A stretch of 64,000 bases of DNA, taken from assembly GCA_020882975.1 (NCBI GenBank), contig JAHRFD010000001.1, positions 228,336 through 292,335 of the forward strand, given 5' to 3'. Of the stretch, positions 44,741-52,840 are shown in pieces. This DNA comes from Microcoleus sp. EPA2. GTDB taxonomy: Bacteria > Cyanobacteriota > Cyanobacteriia > Cyanobacteriales > Microcoleaceae. The notes under the pieces were generated by a model, which saw only the letters and a list, made by a program, of their open reading frames with translations, made no database searches and had not been told where the DNA came from. Position numbers and translations under genes: made by a program. Numbering within the stretch: position 1 is the stretch's first letter; each line of letters starts with the position of its first letter.

Positions 44741-44844
44741 ATATCAAATCCGGTAGCATCGTCCTGTATTCATCTCTCCGATCTCCCTCTGTGTTCTCTG
44801 CGTTCTCTGTGGTTAAATAATTTCCATGCAACCGGAAACGATAT
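44741..44844. repeat. Family A intergenic element, best copy
   Basis: 104 bases from ATATCAAATCCGGTAGCATC to GCAACCGGAAACGATAT. The two ends match over 17 of 21 bases as inverted repeats. The interior reads 'atctccctctgtgttctctg' and 'cgttctctgtggttaaataa'. It ends 10 bases before the LapA-like gene ATG, so it may carry that gene's leader. Confidence 0.7.
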
Positions 44845-44854
44845 CAACCGTTAT

Positions 44855-45112
44855 ATGAAAACAATTCCTTTAATCGCCATTAGTTTTTTACTAGCAATTT
44901 TGGTCAGCGCCATCGGCATTATCTCCGTCCAAAATGCTACGCCAGTATCCCTAAACTTTACCTTGTTCCAATCCATACCAATGCCCGTAGGGGTAGTCTT
45001 AGCTATCAGTCTGAGTGTGGGAATATTAGGAGGTGCAATTCTCCAACCGCTATGGATGCTTTCGGCTTCAGAACCAGTTACTGACAGAGCCGAACTAGAG
45101 GAAGATATCTGA
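44855..45112 (+). CDS. LapA-domain (DUF1049) membrane protein
   Basis: 85 residues. Two helices (IPLIAISFLLAILVSAIGII and VGVVLAISLSVGILGGAILQ) flank SVQNATPVSLNFTLFQSIPM, the LapA signature, with an acidic tail. In E. coli LapA works with LapB on LPS control; whether that applies in cyanobacteria is unknown. The stop lies 15 bases from the stop of the next, convergent gene. Confidence 0.75.
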   Translation: MKTIPLIAISFLLAILVSAIGIISVQNATPVSLNFTLFQSIPMPVGVVLAISLSVGILGGAILQPLWMLSASEPVTDRAELEEDI

Positions 45113-45127
45113 TAACTTGGGATCGAA

Positions 45128-46111
45128 TTAGAAAGGCTCAACTAAGCAGTAAACCTGACCGTCAATTAACAGCCTCGTAATTCCCTTAGCTTGTAAATAA
45201 GGTGCTGTTTTTTGTAGCATCTTGCCATCAGGAATCTTAAAAACTCTTTGATGGCGAGTAGCAAATCGCCTAGCTACTCGGTGGTTGTCAAAAACGGGCA
45301 ACGTTTTCTCGCGCAATTCTTCGGGAGGAATTTGACCCAGTTCGCCAAAAGCTTTCAAAGGTCTAGTGATTAATTCCCCAGCTCGATCGACTACCAAATA
45401 ACAAATTTTGGGAAGAGACGCGAGGCTAAAAGGTAAAATTTGAATCAGGGTGTGTCCCCGAAGCTGGAACGAGTCATCGGACGATCGCAAACCTAGCAAA
45501 CTTGCTTCTAACAGAGAGTCATCATCATCATCGACATCCTCGCCGTCGAAGTCATCTAAATCATCCTCATCTAAATCATCCTCATCCTCGTCAAAATCCC
45601 TAAAATCTTCCCCTCCGAGAACTCCTGCTTCTGGCACTATTACCTTTAAATCCCCAGTCACATCCATGTAGTCACTGCGTGCGACAGGATTCTGGTGTCT
45701 GACTTCCGATGCGCCAGCAACATCCAAATCTGAGTAAATATGACCTTGCTCCCCGATCTCAGCAACTGGCGAGGAGGCTGATAAAGAGGGCTGTGGGGTT
45801 CTGTGTCTCAAATTGGTGGGCATTGATGGGGCAACACTTGGAGATAAAGGATAGGAGTCACTTACAGAGGAGGACGAGTCCACTTTCATGGGTGTATCTT
45901 GAGAAATAATTGGGCGATCGGGTAAACGCTTTTGTTTTTGCTGGACTAAAGATTCGTATTCCCGCTCAGACAAAGCACTCTGAAGGATGCGTCTGACTGT
46001 AGAACTGCTGACCCCGTAGTGCTTTGCCAGAGTGATAGTATTCTCGTTCGACTGTCGGTACAGTCTGATGATTTCGCGCTTATCTGAATCCGAGAGTTTA
46101 GTGGGCGTCAT
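45128..46111 (-). CDS. HTH protein with acidic linker
   Basis: 327 residues. N-terminal resolvase/transposase-like HTH (KREIIRLYRQSNENTITLAK, HYGVSSSTVRRILQ), a Ser/Pro-rich linker, then a striking acidic run around residues 170-205 (FRDFDEDEDDLDEDDLDDFD, GEDVDDDDDS), and a C-terminal domain (ILPFSLASLPKICYLVVDRA, VFDNHRVARRFATRHQRVFK). HTH plus acidic stretch suggests a DNA-binding regulator. Unclassified; the HTH alone does not make it a transposase. Confidence 0.65.
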   Translation of the reverse strand: MTPTKLSDSDKREIIRLYRQSNENTITLAKHYGVSSSTVRRILQSALSEREYESLVQQKQKRLPDRPIISQDTPMKVDSSSSVSDSYPLSPSVAPSMPTNLRHRTPQPSLSASSPVAEIGEQGHIYSDLDVAGASEVRHQNPVARSDYMDVTGDLKVIVPEAGVLGGEDFRDFDEDEDDLDEDDLDDFDGEDVDDDDDSLLEASLLGLRSSDDSFQLRGHTLIQILPFSLASLPKICYLVVDRAGELITRPLKAFGELGQIPPEELREKTLPVFDNHRVARRFATRHQRVFKIPDGKMLQKTAPYLQAKGITRLLIDGQVYCLVEPF

Positions 46112-46269
46112 GCCAAGTTTTCCAGCAAAAAGACTTGTTCAAGGGCAGTCTAAAGGTCAACCAACTCTGAATTTCGGTTGTTGGTTAATTTGAATCTGAG
46201 AAATGTTGGCCAGGGCTACAAAGCTTTTGTATCCAAAAAGTTTGCCAACAATCCTCAAATATCAAATCC

Positions 46270-47334
46270 TTAAGCAGCCCGCCTACTGCGCCTGCTTTGG
46301 CGAGAACGGGTTGAAATATCATGTTCTAGCACAGCTCCTATGCCGAACAAAATAGCGCTGAAAACAAAAAATACTTCCAGCAAACTGCCACTTTGATAAG
46401 TACCCTCAGCCTGAGTATCACGCCATTTAAAGTACATATCTGCGATGTAGAGTGAAAAAGTTGCAGCAGCAATCATCCGCCAAGATTGAGAAAAACGTCC
46501 TCCCCAAAATGCCAGCAGCAATGCTGTGGCAATAATCAGTAGAAAAACGTCCCCCACAATGTAAAACAGATTGATGGCATAGGCATAGGGTGACAGTTGC
46601 TTGTCTAGTGCCATCACCCATGCGGGAGCTTTAGTTTCTGCTGCTTCTGTCTCCTCTGGTGCCGGCTTAGCAACAGAGGCTGTCGCTGCTTTAGCCTGTG
46701 AGGTAGACGAGTCTTTTAAAGCCGGAGCTTTCGTTGTTGACTTAGTGGACTCAGGTGCAGTTTCTGTAACTACTTCCTGAGTCGATGCCGGCGCGAGTCC
46801 TAGCTGTGCCCTCCAAGAGTCAGGTGCTGCCACCCAGATAGCTATCACAATACCCAAGGCTGCTATTGCCGATAACAGAGCCCATTGCCAAATTTCTAGA
46901 TTCAGGCGCTTGGAGGTAACAGCTATCACCATGCCACCAATCAGTACCACGTAGCTGCCTAGATAGAAGGCATCTGCTGGGGACACATCTGGGCTGACCT
47001 CAAAATAAAGCTCCCAAATGCCAAATAGCACCCCGGCGATAAAGTAGAACAGCATCCCCAAACCAATGCCCAGCCAGACGTTGCGTCCGCTAGCCATGTG
47101 AGGACTTTTCCAGTTTCTAAAACAAACTATGGCTGCTCCGAGGTAGGCCCCGCATTCAAAAACATAGGTGCCGATGGAGTACCAAAGAGGCAAGCCCTCT
47201 TCTTGGGAGAGGGGAACGCTGAACAGTAAAAAAAACAGCAGCGCCATGACAGCCCAGACAATGCCGATAATGACTAGAGTCTGAGCTGACAATAAAGATG
47301 AAGATGTAGATGACTTTTCTGAAGTGCTACTCAT
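46270..47334 (-). CDS. Multi-helix membrane protein of unknown function
   Basis: 354 residues from ATG 47334 (MSSTSEKSS); the frame continues 19 codons further. About five helices in the N-terminal half (TLVIIGIVWAVMALLFFLLF, YLGAAIVCFRNWK, VWLGIGLGMLFYFIAGVLFG), a cytoplasmic or lumenal Ala/Thr/Lys/Glu-rich loop (~residues 180-230), and further helices. The tail is basic (RSRQSRRSRRAA). No functional motif recognised. Confidence 0.6.
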   Translation of the reverse strand: MSSTSEKSSTSSSLLSAQTLVIIGIVWAVMALLFFLLFSVPLSQEEGLPLWYSIGTYVFECGAYLGAAIVCFRNWKSPHMASGRNVWLGIGLGMLFYFIAGVLFGIWELYFEVSPDVSPADAFYLGSYVVLIGGMVIAVTSKRLNLEIWQWALLSAIAALGIVIAIWVAAPDSWRAQLGLAPASTQEVVTETAPESTKSTTKAPALKDSSTSQAKAATASVAKPAPEETEAAETKAPAWVMALDKQLSPYAYAINLFYIVGDVFLLIIATALLLAFWGGRFSQSWRMIAAATFSLYIADMYFKWRDTQAEGTYQSGSLLEVFFVFSAILFGIGAVLEHDISTRSRQSRRSRRAA

Positions 47335-47569
47335 AGGGATTCCAAAAGACCTAACTAGCAGTTCAATTGCCAGACAGTAGGTGGCACCCAAACCGAAGGA
47401 ACAATTTGGTCGAAAATACCAGTTGGCAATCCCAACTACATATCGCGTACCGCCTACACTGCAATTGTCTGAGTTGCTCTGTAAAACCTATGCAAATCCT
47501 TAACAGGGTTAACTGAACAGGCTTGCTGTTTACTTCTTGCTTCGTAGTCTCCAGATGACTCAAGAGAAT

Positions 47570-47692
47570 TTAGTCTACTCCACAAGCAATCTCGGCAGAG
47601 CTTGCCGTTCGCTCCGAAGGAATCGGAATCAAAATTCCCGCAAACCATCCTTCGATATTCTTTGCCGCATTTAGATCCCGGTCTTCAGTATT
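47570..47692 (-). pseudogene. tnpB C-terminal relic
   Basis: The frame reads NTEDRDLNAAKNIEGWFAGI, then LIPIPSERTASSAEIACGVD and stop. DRDLNAAKNI is the RuvC-III/last Asp motif of TnpB (H.DRD.NAA.NI). The rest of the gene is gone. It lies between a membrane protein gene and the next gene's 3' end. Confidence 0.75.
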
Positions 47693-47723
47693 TCCCAATT
47701 GTCTAAGCAATTGTCTAAAATTT

Positions 47724-48398
47724 TTAGCCTGCGATCCACAATTTGTTGAGGGCGGATTTTTTGAGCCAATCGATAAACTGATTGCGGTCCTGTGTTGGCA
47801 TATCTTCCAACACATCGCTCACTCCCTCAGCAAAGTCGGTATTGCCAAAATATGATTTCCCCAAGCGGTGCAGCTCTTGTAACAATGTCTTAAGATGCTG
47901 CTCTTGCCAAGGGGGTAGCTTCAGACCTTTTAAGGGGCTAACGGTGAGCCAATTTTTGATCGCATCAGGGGAGTCTGCCTGGGGGAAGTTTCCCTGTTGA
48001 AATACCTTGGCGATATCTTTCTGAAACGATGTGGCTTGCCTTGCCCCTAGGAGGTCTTCTACATCAAAGTAAACAGCTTGGAGAAGCAGTAAACAACCCT
48101 GTGCGAACAGGGGTGGTTTTGCTGCGTCATTACCTGTCGCTTCTTCAGCGACAAGCTGGTCTAGACGAACTTTTCCCCAGACGCTATATCTATCCGGCTC
48201 TTCCAGCAGAACGCAGGCTTTGCCTTTGTTGTCGGTTAAGTCCCGCCACAAGGCTCTAGCGTCTTCTGCTTGTTTGCCGTTGAAAGCGCTGATTAGGCGG
48301 AACGTCTGCCCCTGATAATTGAGAATAGGGATTTGCTGATCCCGTTTTGGGTGTTGAAAATTGGTGATTTCAACATCCTGCCGTTTCAGAATAAACAT
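47724..48398 (-). CDS. Cyanobacterial conserved protein (Npun_F0813-like)
   Basis: 224 residues. MFILKRQDVEITNFQHPKRD, QIPILNYQGQTFRLISAFNG and KACVLLEEPDRYSVWGKVRL are typical of a family restricted to cyanobacteria that I recall under the name Npun_F0813. No membrane helix or catalytic motif. Role unknown. The family name is from memory and should be treated as likely, not certain. Confidence 0.7.
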   Translation of the reverse strand: MFILKRQDVEITNFQHPKRDQQIPILNYQGQTFRLISAFNGKQAEDARALWRDLTDNKGKACVLLEEPDRYSVWGKVRLDQLVAEEATGNDAAKPPLFAQGCLLLLQAVYFDVEDLLGARQATSFQKDIAKVFQQGNFPQADSPDAIKNWLTVSPLKGLKLPPWQEQHLKTLLQELHRLGKSYFGNTDFAEGVSDVLEDMPTQDRNQFIDWLKKSALNKLWIAG

Positions 48399-48620
48399 GA
48401 CACTGCGATTTGACTCCTGTCATGGCCGAGGTGCTGTGCTTGATAATAGTCTGTGACCAGTATTTCTATTGGTGGACGATTTGGATCGGTTGTTTTTGAG
48501 CTGCATTCCAACTCATCTCTACACCTTACCTCAGTTCTTGTCCTGCGATCGGCTTTTATTGTAAATTAACCATCCTGCTATGGGCTTGGCGGTCTGTTCA
48601 AACTTTTATGAAATGTTTAC

Positions 48621-48650
48621 TTGCTCGATCGCACACTGTCACGATACAAT
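48621..48650 (+). promoter_or_regulatory. Possible promoter of tRNA-Arg
   Basis: TTGCTC (48621-48626), 18-base spacer, TACAAT (48645-48650). Transcription would start near 48657, about 39 bases before the tRNA. Confidence 0.4.
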
Positions 48651-48695
48651 ACTCCTGTTAGCCAAATTCTAGCTAAATTTTTGTTTTTTTGATTT

Positions 48696-48769
48696 GGGTG
48701 CGTAACTCAGGTGGATAGAGTAGCTGCCTTCTAAGCAGCGAGTCGCAGGTTCGAGTCCTGCCGTACCCG
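48696..48769 (+). tRNA. tRNA-Arg (UCU)
   Basis: 74 bases. Acceptor stem GGGTGCG/CGTACCC with one G-T pair, discriminator G, anticodon loop CTTCTAA giving UCU, T loop GGTTCGAGTCC. No CCA encoded. Confidence 0.95.
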
Positions 48770-48796
48770 TTAACTAAAACCTTTACACAGCAATGC

Positions 48797-48884
48797 TTTG
48801 AGCCGTTCTTTACTGAAAATTAGAGAGCGGCTCAAACCTTATTTGTTGCGCATTTGTGTGGCATTTGTTTCGCACAACAAATGC
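48797..48884 (+). terminator. Two hairpins downstream of tRNA-Arg
   Basis: TTTGAGCCG/CGGCTCAAA (48797-48836) followed by CCTTATTTGTT, then GCATTTGTT/AACAAATGC (48861-48884). The first could end the tRNA transcript. The remainder of 48770-49219 shows no gene. tRNA genes are frequent integration sites, but no integrase or att repeat is seen. Confidence 0.45.
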
Positions 48885-49219
48885 GAAACACCGCCTATCT
48901 GGGTCAGGTAGTATCCCGGCATCCTGTCGGTGGACACAGGTTAACTCTCCAAGTCAAGTATTTCTAAGAACGTCTCCACGTCGGTCAAGTCAGCCTTAGA
49001 CTTTTTGCGATCGCGATACCATACAAAAGTTTAATTGTCAATAGTTAAATCAACTGAACTGAAGCTAGCAGAAACAGGTTGTCCGGCGAGTGCCCTTCTG
49101 AGGTTATCCTTATTGATCTGGCTAGTTATTGAATGAAATACTTGGATATGTTCGCAGCAACTTTATTTTATATTCCCCCAAATTTAATACTATTAGTGCC
49201 AGCCACAGGAATGGAAACA

Positions 49220-50752
49220 ATGATGACATCGGAAAATACGGCAACCATTGCCCTACTATTAGTTGCTGTAGGAATCCTAGGTAGGGGTTTTTATCGCGCC
49301 AAAAATGAAGGCAAACTAGGGATTTTGGCTTGGTTGCAGTCAGTAGTGCTGATGACTCCCTGGCTGTTGTTTTTTGGTTTGTTCTCTGTTGGCATTTACC
49401 TAAATCTAGTGGCGGTATTGTTGATGCTAGTAGTATCAACCGGATTGTACATTTATCTGGGCAGGGAAGTGCGATCGGCCCAGGGAGATAGAGTGTTACG
49501 ATCGCGCGCCGATCTTCCCGATACTAGGGAACAAAAGTCTATCAACGATCGCAATGGGGCCCCAGAGTCCCAGCCGGAACCCCCCACACCACCAGTTAAA
49601 ACTGTAACCTCGTCCCCCAACACTAATCCATTAGAAATCATTCCAGTCCCCGCCGAAGACTTAAAAGCAATTCAAGGTATCTTTGGCATCGATACTTTCT
49701 TTGCCACAGAAACAATTCCCTATCAAGACGGGTTGATTTTAAAAGGGAATCTGCGGGGAGATCCAGAACAAGTACACTCGCGGCTATCGGCAAGTTTACA
49801 AACCAGACTGGGTTCGCGCTACCGACTGTTTTTAGTAGAAAATCAAGACGACAAACCAGTAGTTATCATCCTACCCAGCGACAACGACCCCCAGCCAAGT
49901 ACCCTATCTCAAAAAATCCTAGCAGTGGTGCTGCTCCTAGCAACAATTGCTACTACATTAGAAACCAGTGGATTGCTCCGGGGTTTTGACTTCTTTAGTT
50001 CGCCAGGGAGATACCCAGAAGTTTTACCCATTGCATCAGGAATTTGGGCGGTTTTAGGTTCTCGTGAAATTGCTCGCCGAGTCGTAGCAAATCGGTATCA
50101 GATTAACTTGAGTTGGCCATTTTTTATACCAACTTGGCAAATAGGTTCTTTTGGGGCGATCGATCGTTTTGAGTCCCTGCTACCTAACCGCAAAGTGCTA
50201 TTTGACATCTCCATGGCGGGAGAAGCAGCCGGGGGAATAGTTGCTGTATTAATGCTGGTAGTCGGTTTGCTACTTTCTCACCCCGGCAGTTTGTTTCAAA
50301 TTCCCGCAGAATTCTTTAAGGGTTCGGTTTTAGTAGGAACTTTGGCAAAAGTGGTTTTGGGTGCAGCTTTGCAGCAGCAGCTTGTGGACGTTCATCCTCT
50401 GGTGGTTATCGGTTGGTTGGGCTTGGTGATTACAGCGATTAATTTGATGCCAGCCGGACAGTTGGATGGCGGTAGAATAGTCCAAGCAATCTACGGCCGG
50501 AAAACTGCTAATCGCGCGACTTTGGTGACTTTTGGGGTATTAGCCATCGCTTCTTTCGTTAATCCTTTAGCCCTGTATTGGGGGCTGGTGATTCTGATTT
50601 TACAGCGGAATTTGGAGCGACCCTCGCTCAACGAGCTAACTGAACCTGACGACGCTCGTGCAGCATTGGGTTTGTTGGCTTTGTTTCTGATGATTGCTAT
50701 ACTTTTGCCGTGGGCTCCAGCTTTAGCTGGGCGTTTAGGCATTGGCCACTAG
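49220..50752 (+). CDS. EGY-like site-2 protease homologue lacking the zinc-binding His residues
   Basis: 510 residues from ATG 49220 (MMTSENTATIALL); the frame opens at 49133, and start choice is uncertain. Two N-terminal helices, a Pro/Ser linker, a soluble domain (DLKAIQGIFGIDTFFATETI, LFLVENQDDKPVVIILPSD), then membrane helices. Where active EGY/S2P enzymes have HExxH, this has REIAR (R282, R286; Glu283 kept). The surrounding NLSWPFFIPTWQIGSFGAID and the distal NLMPAGQLDGGR match the family. With both zinc His gone, it is probably a non-proteolytic scaffold or regulator. Confidence 0.8.
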   Translation: MMTSENTATIALLLVAVGILGRGFYRAKNEGKLGILAWLQSVVLMTPWLLFFGLFSVGIYLNLVAVLLMLVVSTGLYIYLGREVRSAQGDRVLRSRADLPDTREQKSINDRNGAPESQPEPPTPPVKTVTSSPNTNPLEIIPVPAEDLKAIQGIFGIDTFFATETIPYQDGLILKGNLRGDPEQVHSRLSASLQTRLGSRYRLFLVENQDDKPVVIILPSDNDPQPSTLSQKILAVVLLLATIATTLETSGLLRGFDFFSSPGRYPEVLPIASGIWAVLGSREIARRVVANRYQINLSWPFFIPTWQIGSFGAIDRFESLLPNRKVLFDISMAGEAAGGIVAVLMLVVGLLLSHPGSLFQIPAEFFKGSVLVGTLAKVVLGAALQQQLVDVHPLVVIGWLGLVITAINLMPAGQLDGGRIVQAIYGRKTANRATLVTFGVLAIASFVNPLALYWGLVILILQRNLERPSLNELTEPDDARAALGLLALFLMIAILLPWAPALAGRLGIGH

Positions 50753-50814
50753 GTAAATTTCATCTTAAAATCCCAAGACAACGTAAAGACTGAACAATTA
50801 AACAAGCTTGGTGC

Positions 50815-50935
50815 GTAGTTCACGATGTGATTGTCCTTGACGATTTGAAGATGGCGAACCTGATTCTTAATCAACACGAACCATGAATTAGAATCCCCGA
50901 ACCTTTTAGGTCGGGGACTATCTCAACTAATGGAA
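50815..50935 (+). pseudogene. tnpB fragment with IS605-type right-end hairpin
   Basis: A frame reads VVHDVIVLDDLKMANLILNQ then HEP and stop, recalling the TnpB RuvC-II segment 'dvIvvEdLkv.nm..Nh' (here Asp in place of the Glu). A CCCCGA/TCGGGG hairpin (50895-50916) follows, the look of an IS605 right end. Relic only. Confidence 0.5.
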
Positions 50936-51004
50936 AATCTCACAATTGGTTTAAACTTAATGTATCGAGTAAAAATCACTTATCTAAGCATTTAGGGTAA
51001 AGTT

Positions 51005-51955
51005 ATGGCTAATCAACTTCCTCCTGTATTGGTAACTTTTGATGCAGATGTTTTGATGGCTGGCAGAACCCAAGTGTGGCAAGAATATGCCAAAGTGGGA
51101 AGTTGCTATCTCCCGGAAGTAGTATATGACGAAATAGATTATTTGACAGGGAAAGCAGTAGAAAAATCTCAAGAGCAAGTAGCTAGGGAGTTTATGCGCT
51201 TTTTTGCAGACAGTGGCTGGATTGTAACTGATGCTCAAGAAACGCACAGATCCTTAGAACCTTCGATTAAAAATCAAAGCACACAAGCAATGCTAGTCGT
51301 AGCAACGGCTCAGTGCGTTTACGGCTTAGCTCAGGAACACCCAGACGCACTCGTAGTGTTTGTTTCTAACACCCAGCCTCTACTCAAACGAATAGCTTCT
51401 GTAGGAAGTACAAATCTCTGTGGCATTACCGGGGCCATGATGTTAAATTGGGCCAGGAAGGGGGAACGTCCAGCGGCGGCAACTCAGCAATTGCAAACTT
51501 TGATGCGAACCCTGGCAGAACGCAAATCAAATCAGCGGAGTCGCAGTAGAATTGAGGAAAATACTATCAACAAAGCTGGGTCTTCGGCTAGTAAATTAAC
51601 GGGGACGCGCAGCAATTTTGAAATGAAGTCGGCTAGCAGTTATATTAAAACGAATAAAACGCCTTTTAGTGAGAATCTTACTTCTAGTTCGCGTCCGAGA
51701 AAGCCGCTTCGCAGTCGCGAGGAACCTAGAGAAATGGCGCCGGCTGTCTATCGCATGAAACACATTACTCCTCCTAAAAAAAGGAATGACAGTTTTATTT
51801 ATAACACGATAAATTTTTTGGGAGCCTTATTTTTTTTGATAGTAGCGGTGGGTATTTTGTGGCGCGTTTTTGATGTTAAAGGTTTTAGAAAGACTTTTGT
51901 TCCTGCCCTACCAAAGCCGTTGCAGCAATTTGTGAGGTCGATCGATCCTCGGTAA
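51005..51955 (+). CDS. Membrane-anchored PIN-domain protein
   Basis: 316 residues. An N-terminal PIN-like domain (~1-160): VLVTFDADVLMAG, LPEVVYDEIDYLTG and VVFVSNTQPLLKRIASVG. The third acidic cluster is weak (SNTQP instead of TDD), so activity is doubtful. A basic low-complexity linker (RKSNQRSRSRIEENTINKAG) leads to one C-terminal helix (FLGALFFLIVAVGILWRVF). No antitoxin gene nearby, so it is not a classical toxin-antitoxin unit. Perhaps an RNA-processing or maturation factor on the membrane. Confidence 0.65.
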   Translation: MANQLPPVLVTFDADVLMAGRTQVWQEYAKVGSCYLPEVVYDEIDYLTGKAVEKSQEQVAREFMRFFADSGWIVTDAQETHRSLEPSIKNQSTQAMLVVATAQCVYGLAQEHPDALVVFVSNTQPLLKRIASVGSTNLCGITGAMMLNWARKGERPAAATQQLQTLMRTLAERKSNQRSRSRIEENTINKAGSSASKLTGTRSNFEMKSASSYIKTNKTPFSENLTSSSRPRKPLRSREEPREMAPAVYRMKHITPPKKRNDSFIYNTINFLGALFFLIVAVGILWRVFDVKGFRKTFVPALPKPLQQFVRSIDPR

Positions 51956-52070
51956 ATCATATCCTGACCGCAGCAAATAGTTAAGCACCCACTAAATCAC
52001 GGATATGAGAGTTGTGTAAAGTCAGATTTTTTAACCTTAGATGCAGGCTAGATGTAGTGATGTTTCCATA

Positions 52071-52751
52071 ATGCTCAACTGGAACGATATATTAAGTGGA
52101 TTGGGATTAGTTTCCGCTGGCTTTGTATGTGCTTTAATATTGTTTATTCTTCTTCCCTTCAGAGAGTACGATTATGCGGTACCGCTTTGGGTAATAGGAA
52201 TGATGATTGCTCTGGGTACAGCACTTACTACAGTAATACATTTGTTGCTGTCTTCATCGTTGCTAAATGTGTGGATTAAGGCGAGTGGATTATTGGTTTG
52301 TCAGTTAGTGCCGATCTTGTTTGGTATGGTGTTTCTGGAAGATTCCGTGGTGCTGCCAAGTTTTTTATTTTTCGTAACTCTTATTCTAGGACTTACCAGT
52401 ATTTATAGCCGTTTTTCGCCACAAAAAATACTGTTAATTCTGGGTTTGTGTACCCTATTTTTTATGGCTTTAATGTACTTATCTTTGATTGGTGGCTATA
52501 TCCTGAAAGGCAAAAATCCGTTTTATGGTTCTTCCCAGGAGATGCGGCCACTTTTGAATCAAAGGGTAGAAATTAGGACTGATAATCCCGATCAGTTACA
52601 GTGGAATGGCAAACTTGGGAAACTCACGCATATTGGCCGTTATGAAGTGACAGTGAAAGTAGATGCTGTCGGAGATGAAAAATTGATATGGCCCTATATC
52701 TATGTTTGGTGGCAGGATATCAAGGCTGCTCCCCTAGAGAATTTGAATTAA
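52071..52751 (+). CDS. Membrane protein with C-terminal beta domain
   Basis: About 226 residues from ATG 52071; ATG 52041 is ten codons upstream in frame. Six hydrophobic helices up to residue ~150 are followed by a small soluble domain (LLNQRVEIRTDNPDQLQWNG, THIGRYEVTVKVDAVG). Unknown family. The 3' end is partly duplicated: see the 54-bp repeat. Confidence 0.6.
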   Translation: MLNWNDILSGLGLVSAGFVCALILFILLPFREYDYAVPLWVIGMMIALGTALTTVIHLLLSSSLLNVWIKASGLLVCQLVPILFGMVFLEDSVVLPSFLFFVTLILGLTSIYSRFSPQKILLILGLCTLFFMALMYLSLIGGYILKGKNPFYGSSQEMRPLLNQRVEIRTDNPDQLQWNGKLGKLTHIGRYEVTVKVDAVGDEKLIWPYIYVWWQDIKAAPLENLN

Positions 52752-52840
52752 ACTGCTAATAGTATTAGTTTAAAGCCGGTGTTGCTCCTAGAGAATTTGA
52801 ATTAAACTGCTAATAGTATTAGTTTAAAGCCGGTGTTGCT
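52733..52840. repeat. 54-bp tandem duplication at a convergent gene junction
   Basis: 52733-52786 and 52787-52840 are identical units. Each holds the last codons and stop of the upstream plus-strand gene and the stop and last codons of the UPF0182 gene on the minus strand. TTAAACT/AGTTTAA in each unit forms a hairpin. The ancestor probably had the two stops within ~20 bases; the duplication moved them 67 bases apart. Confidence 0.85.

Noticed and set aside
48770-49219. Integration site of a genomic island at tRNA-Arg
   Set aside because: No integrase, no repeat of the tRNA 3' end in the window; only hairpins.
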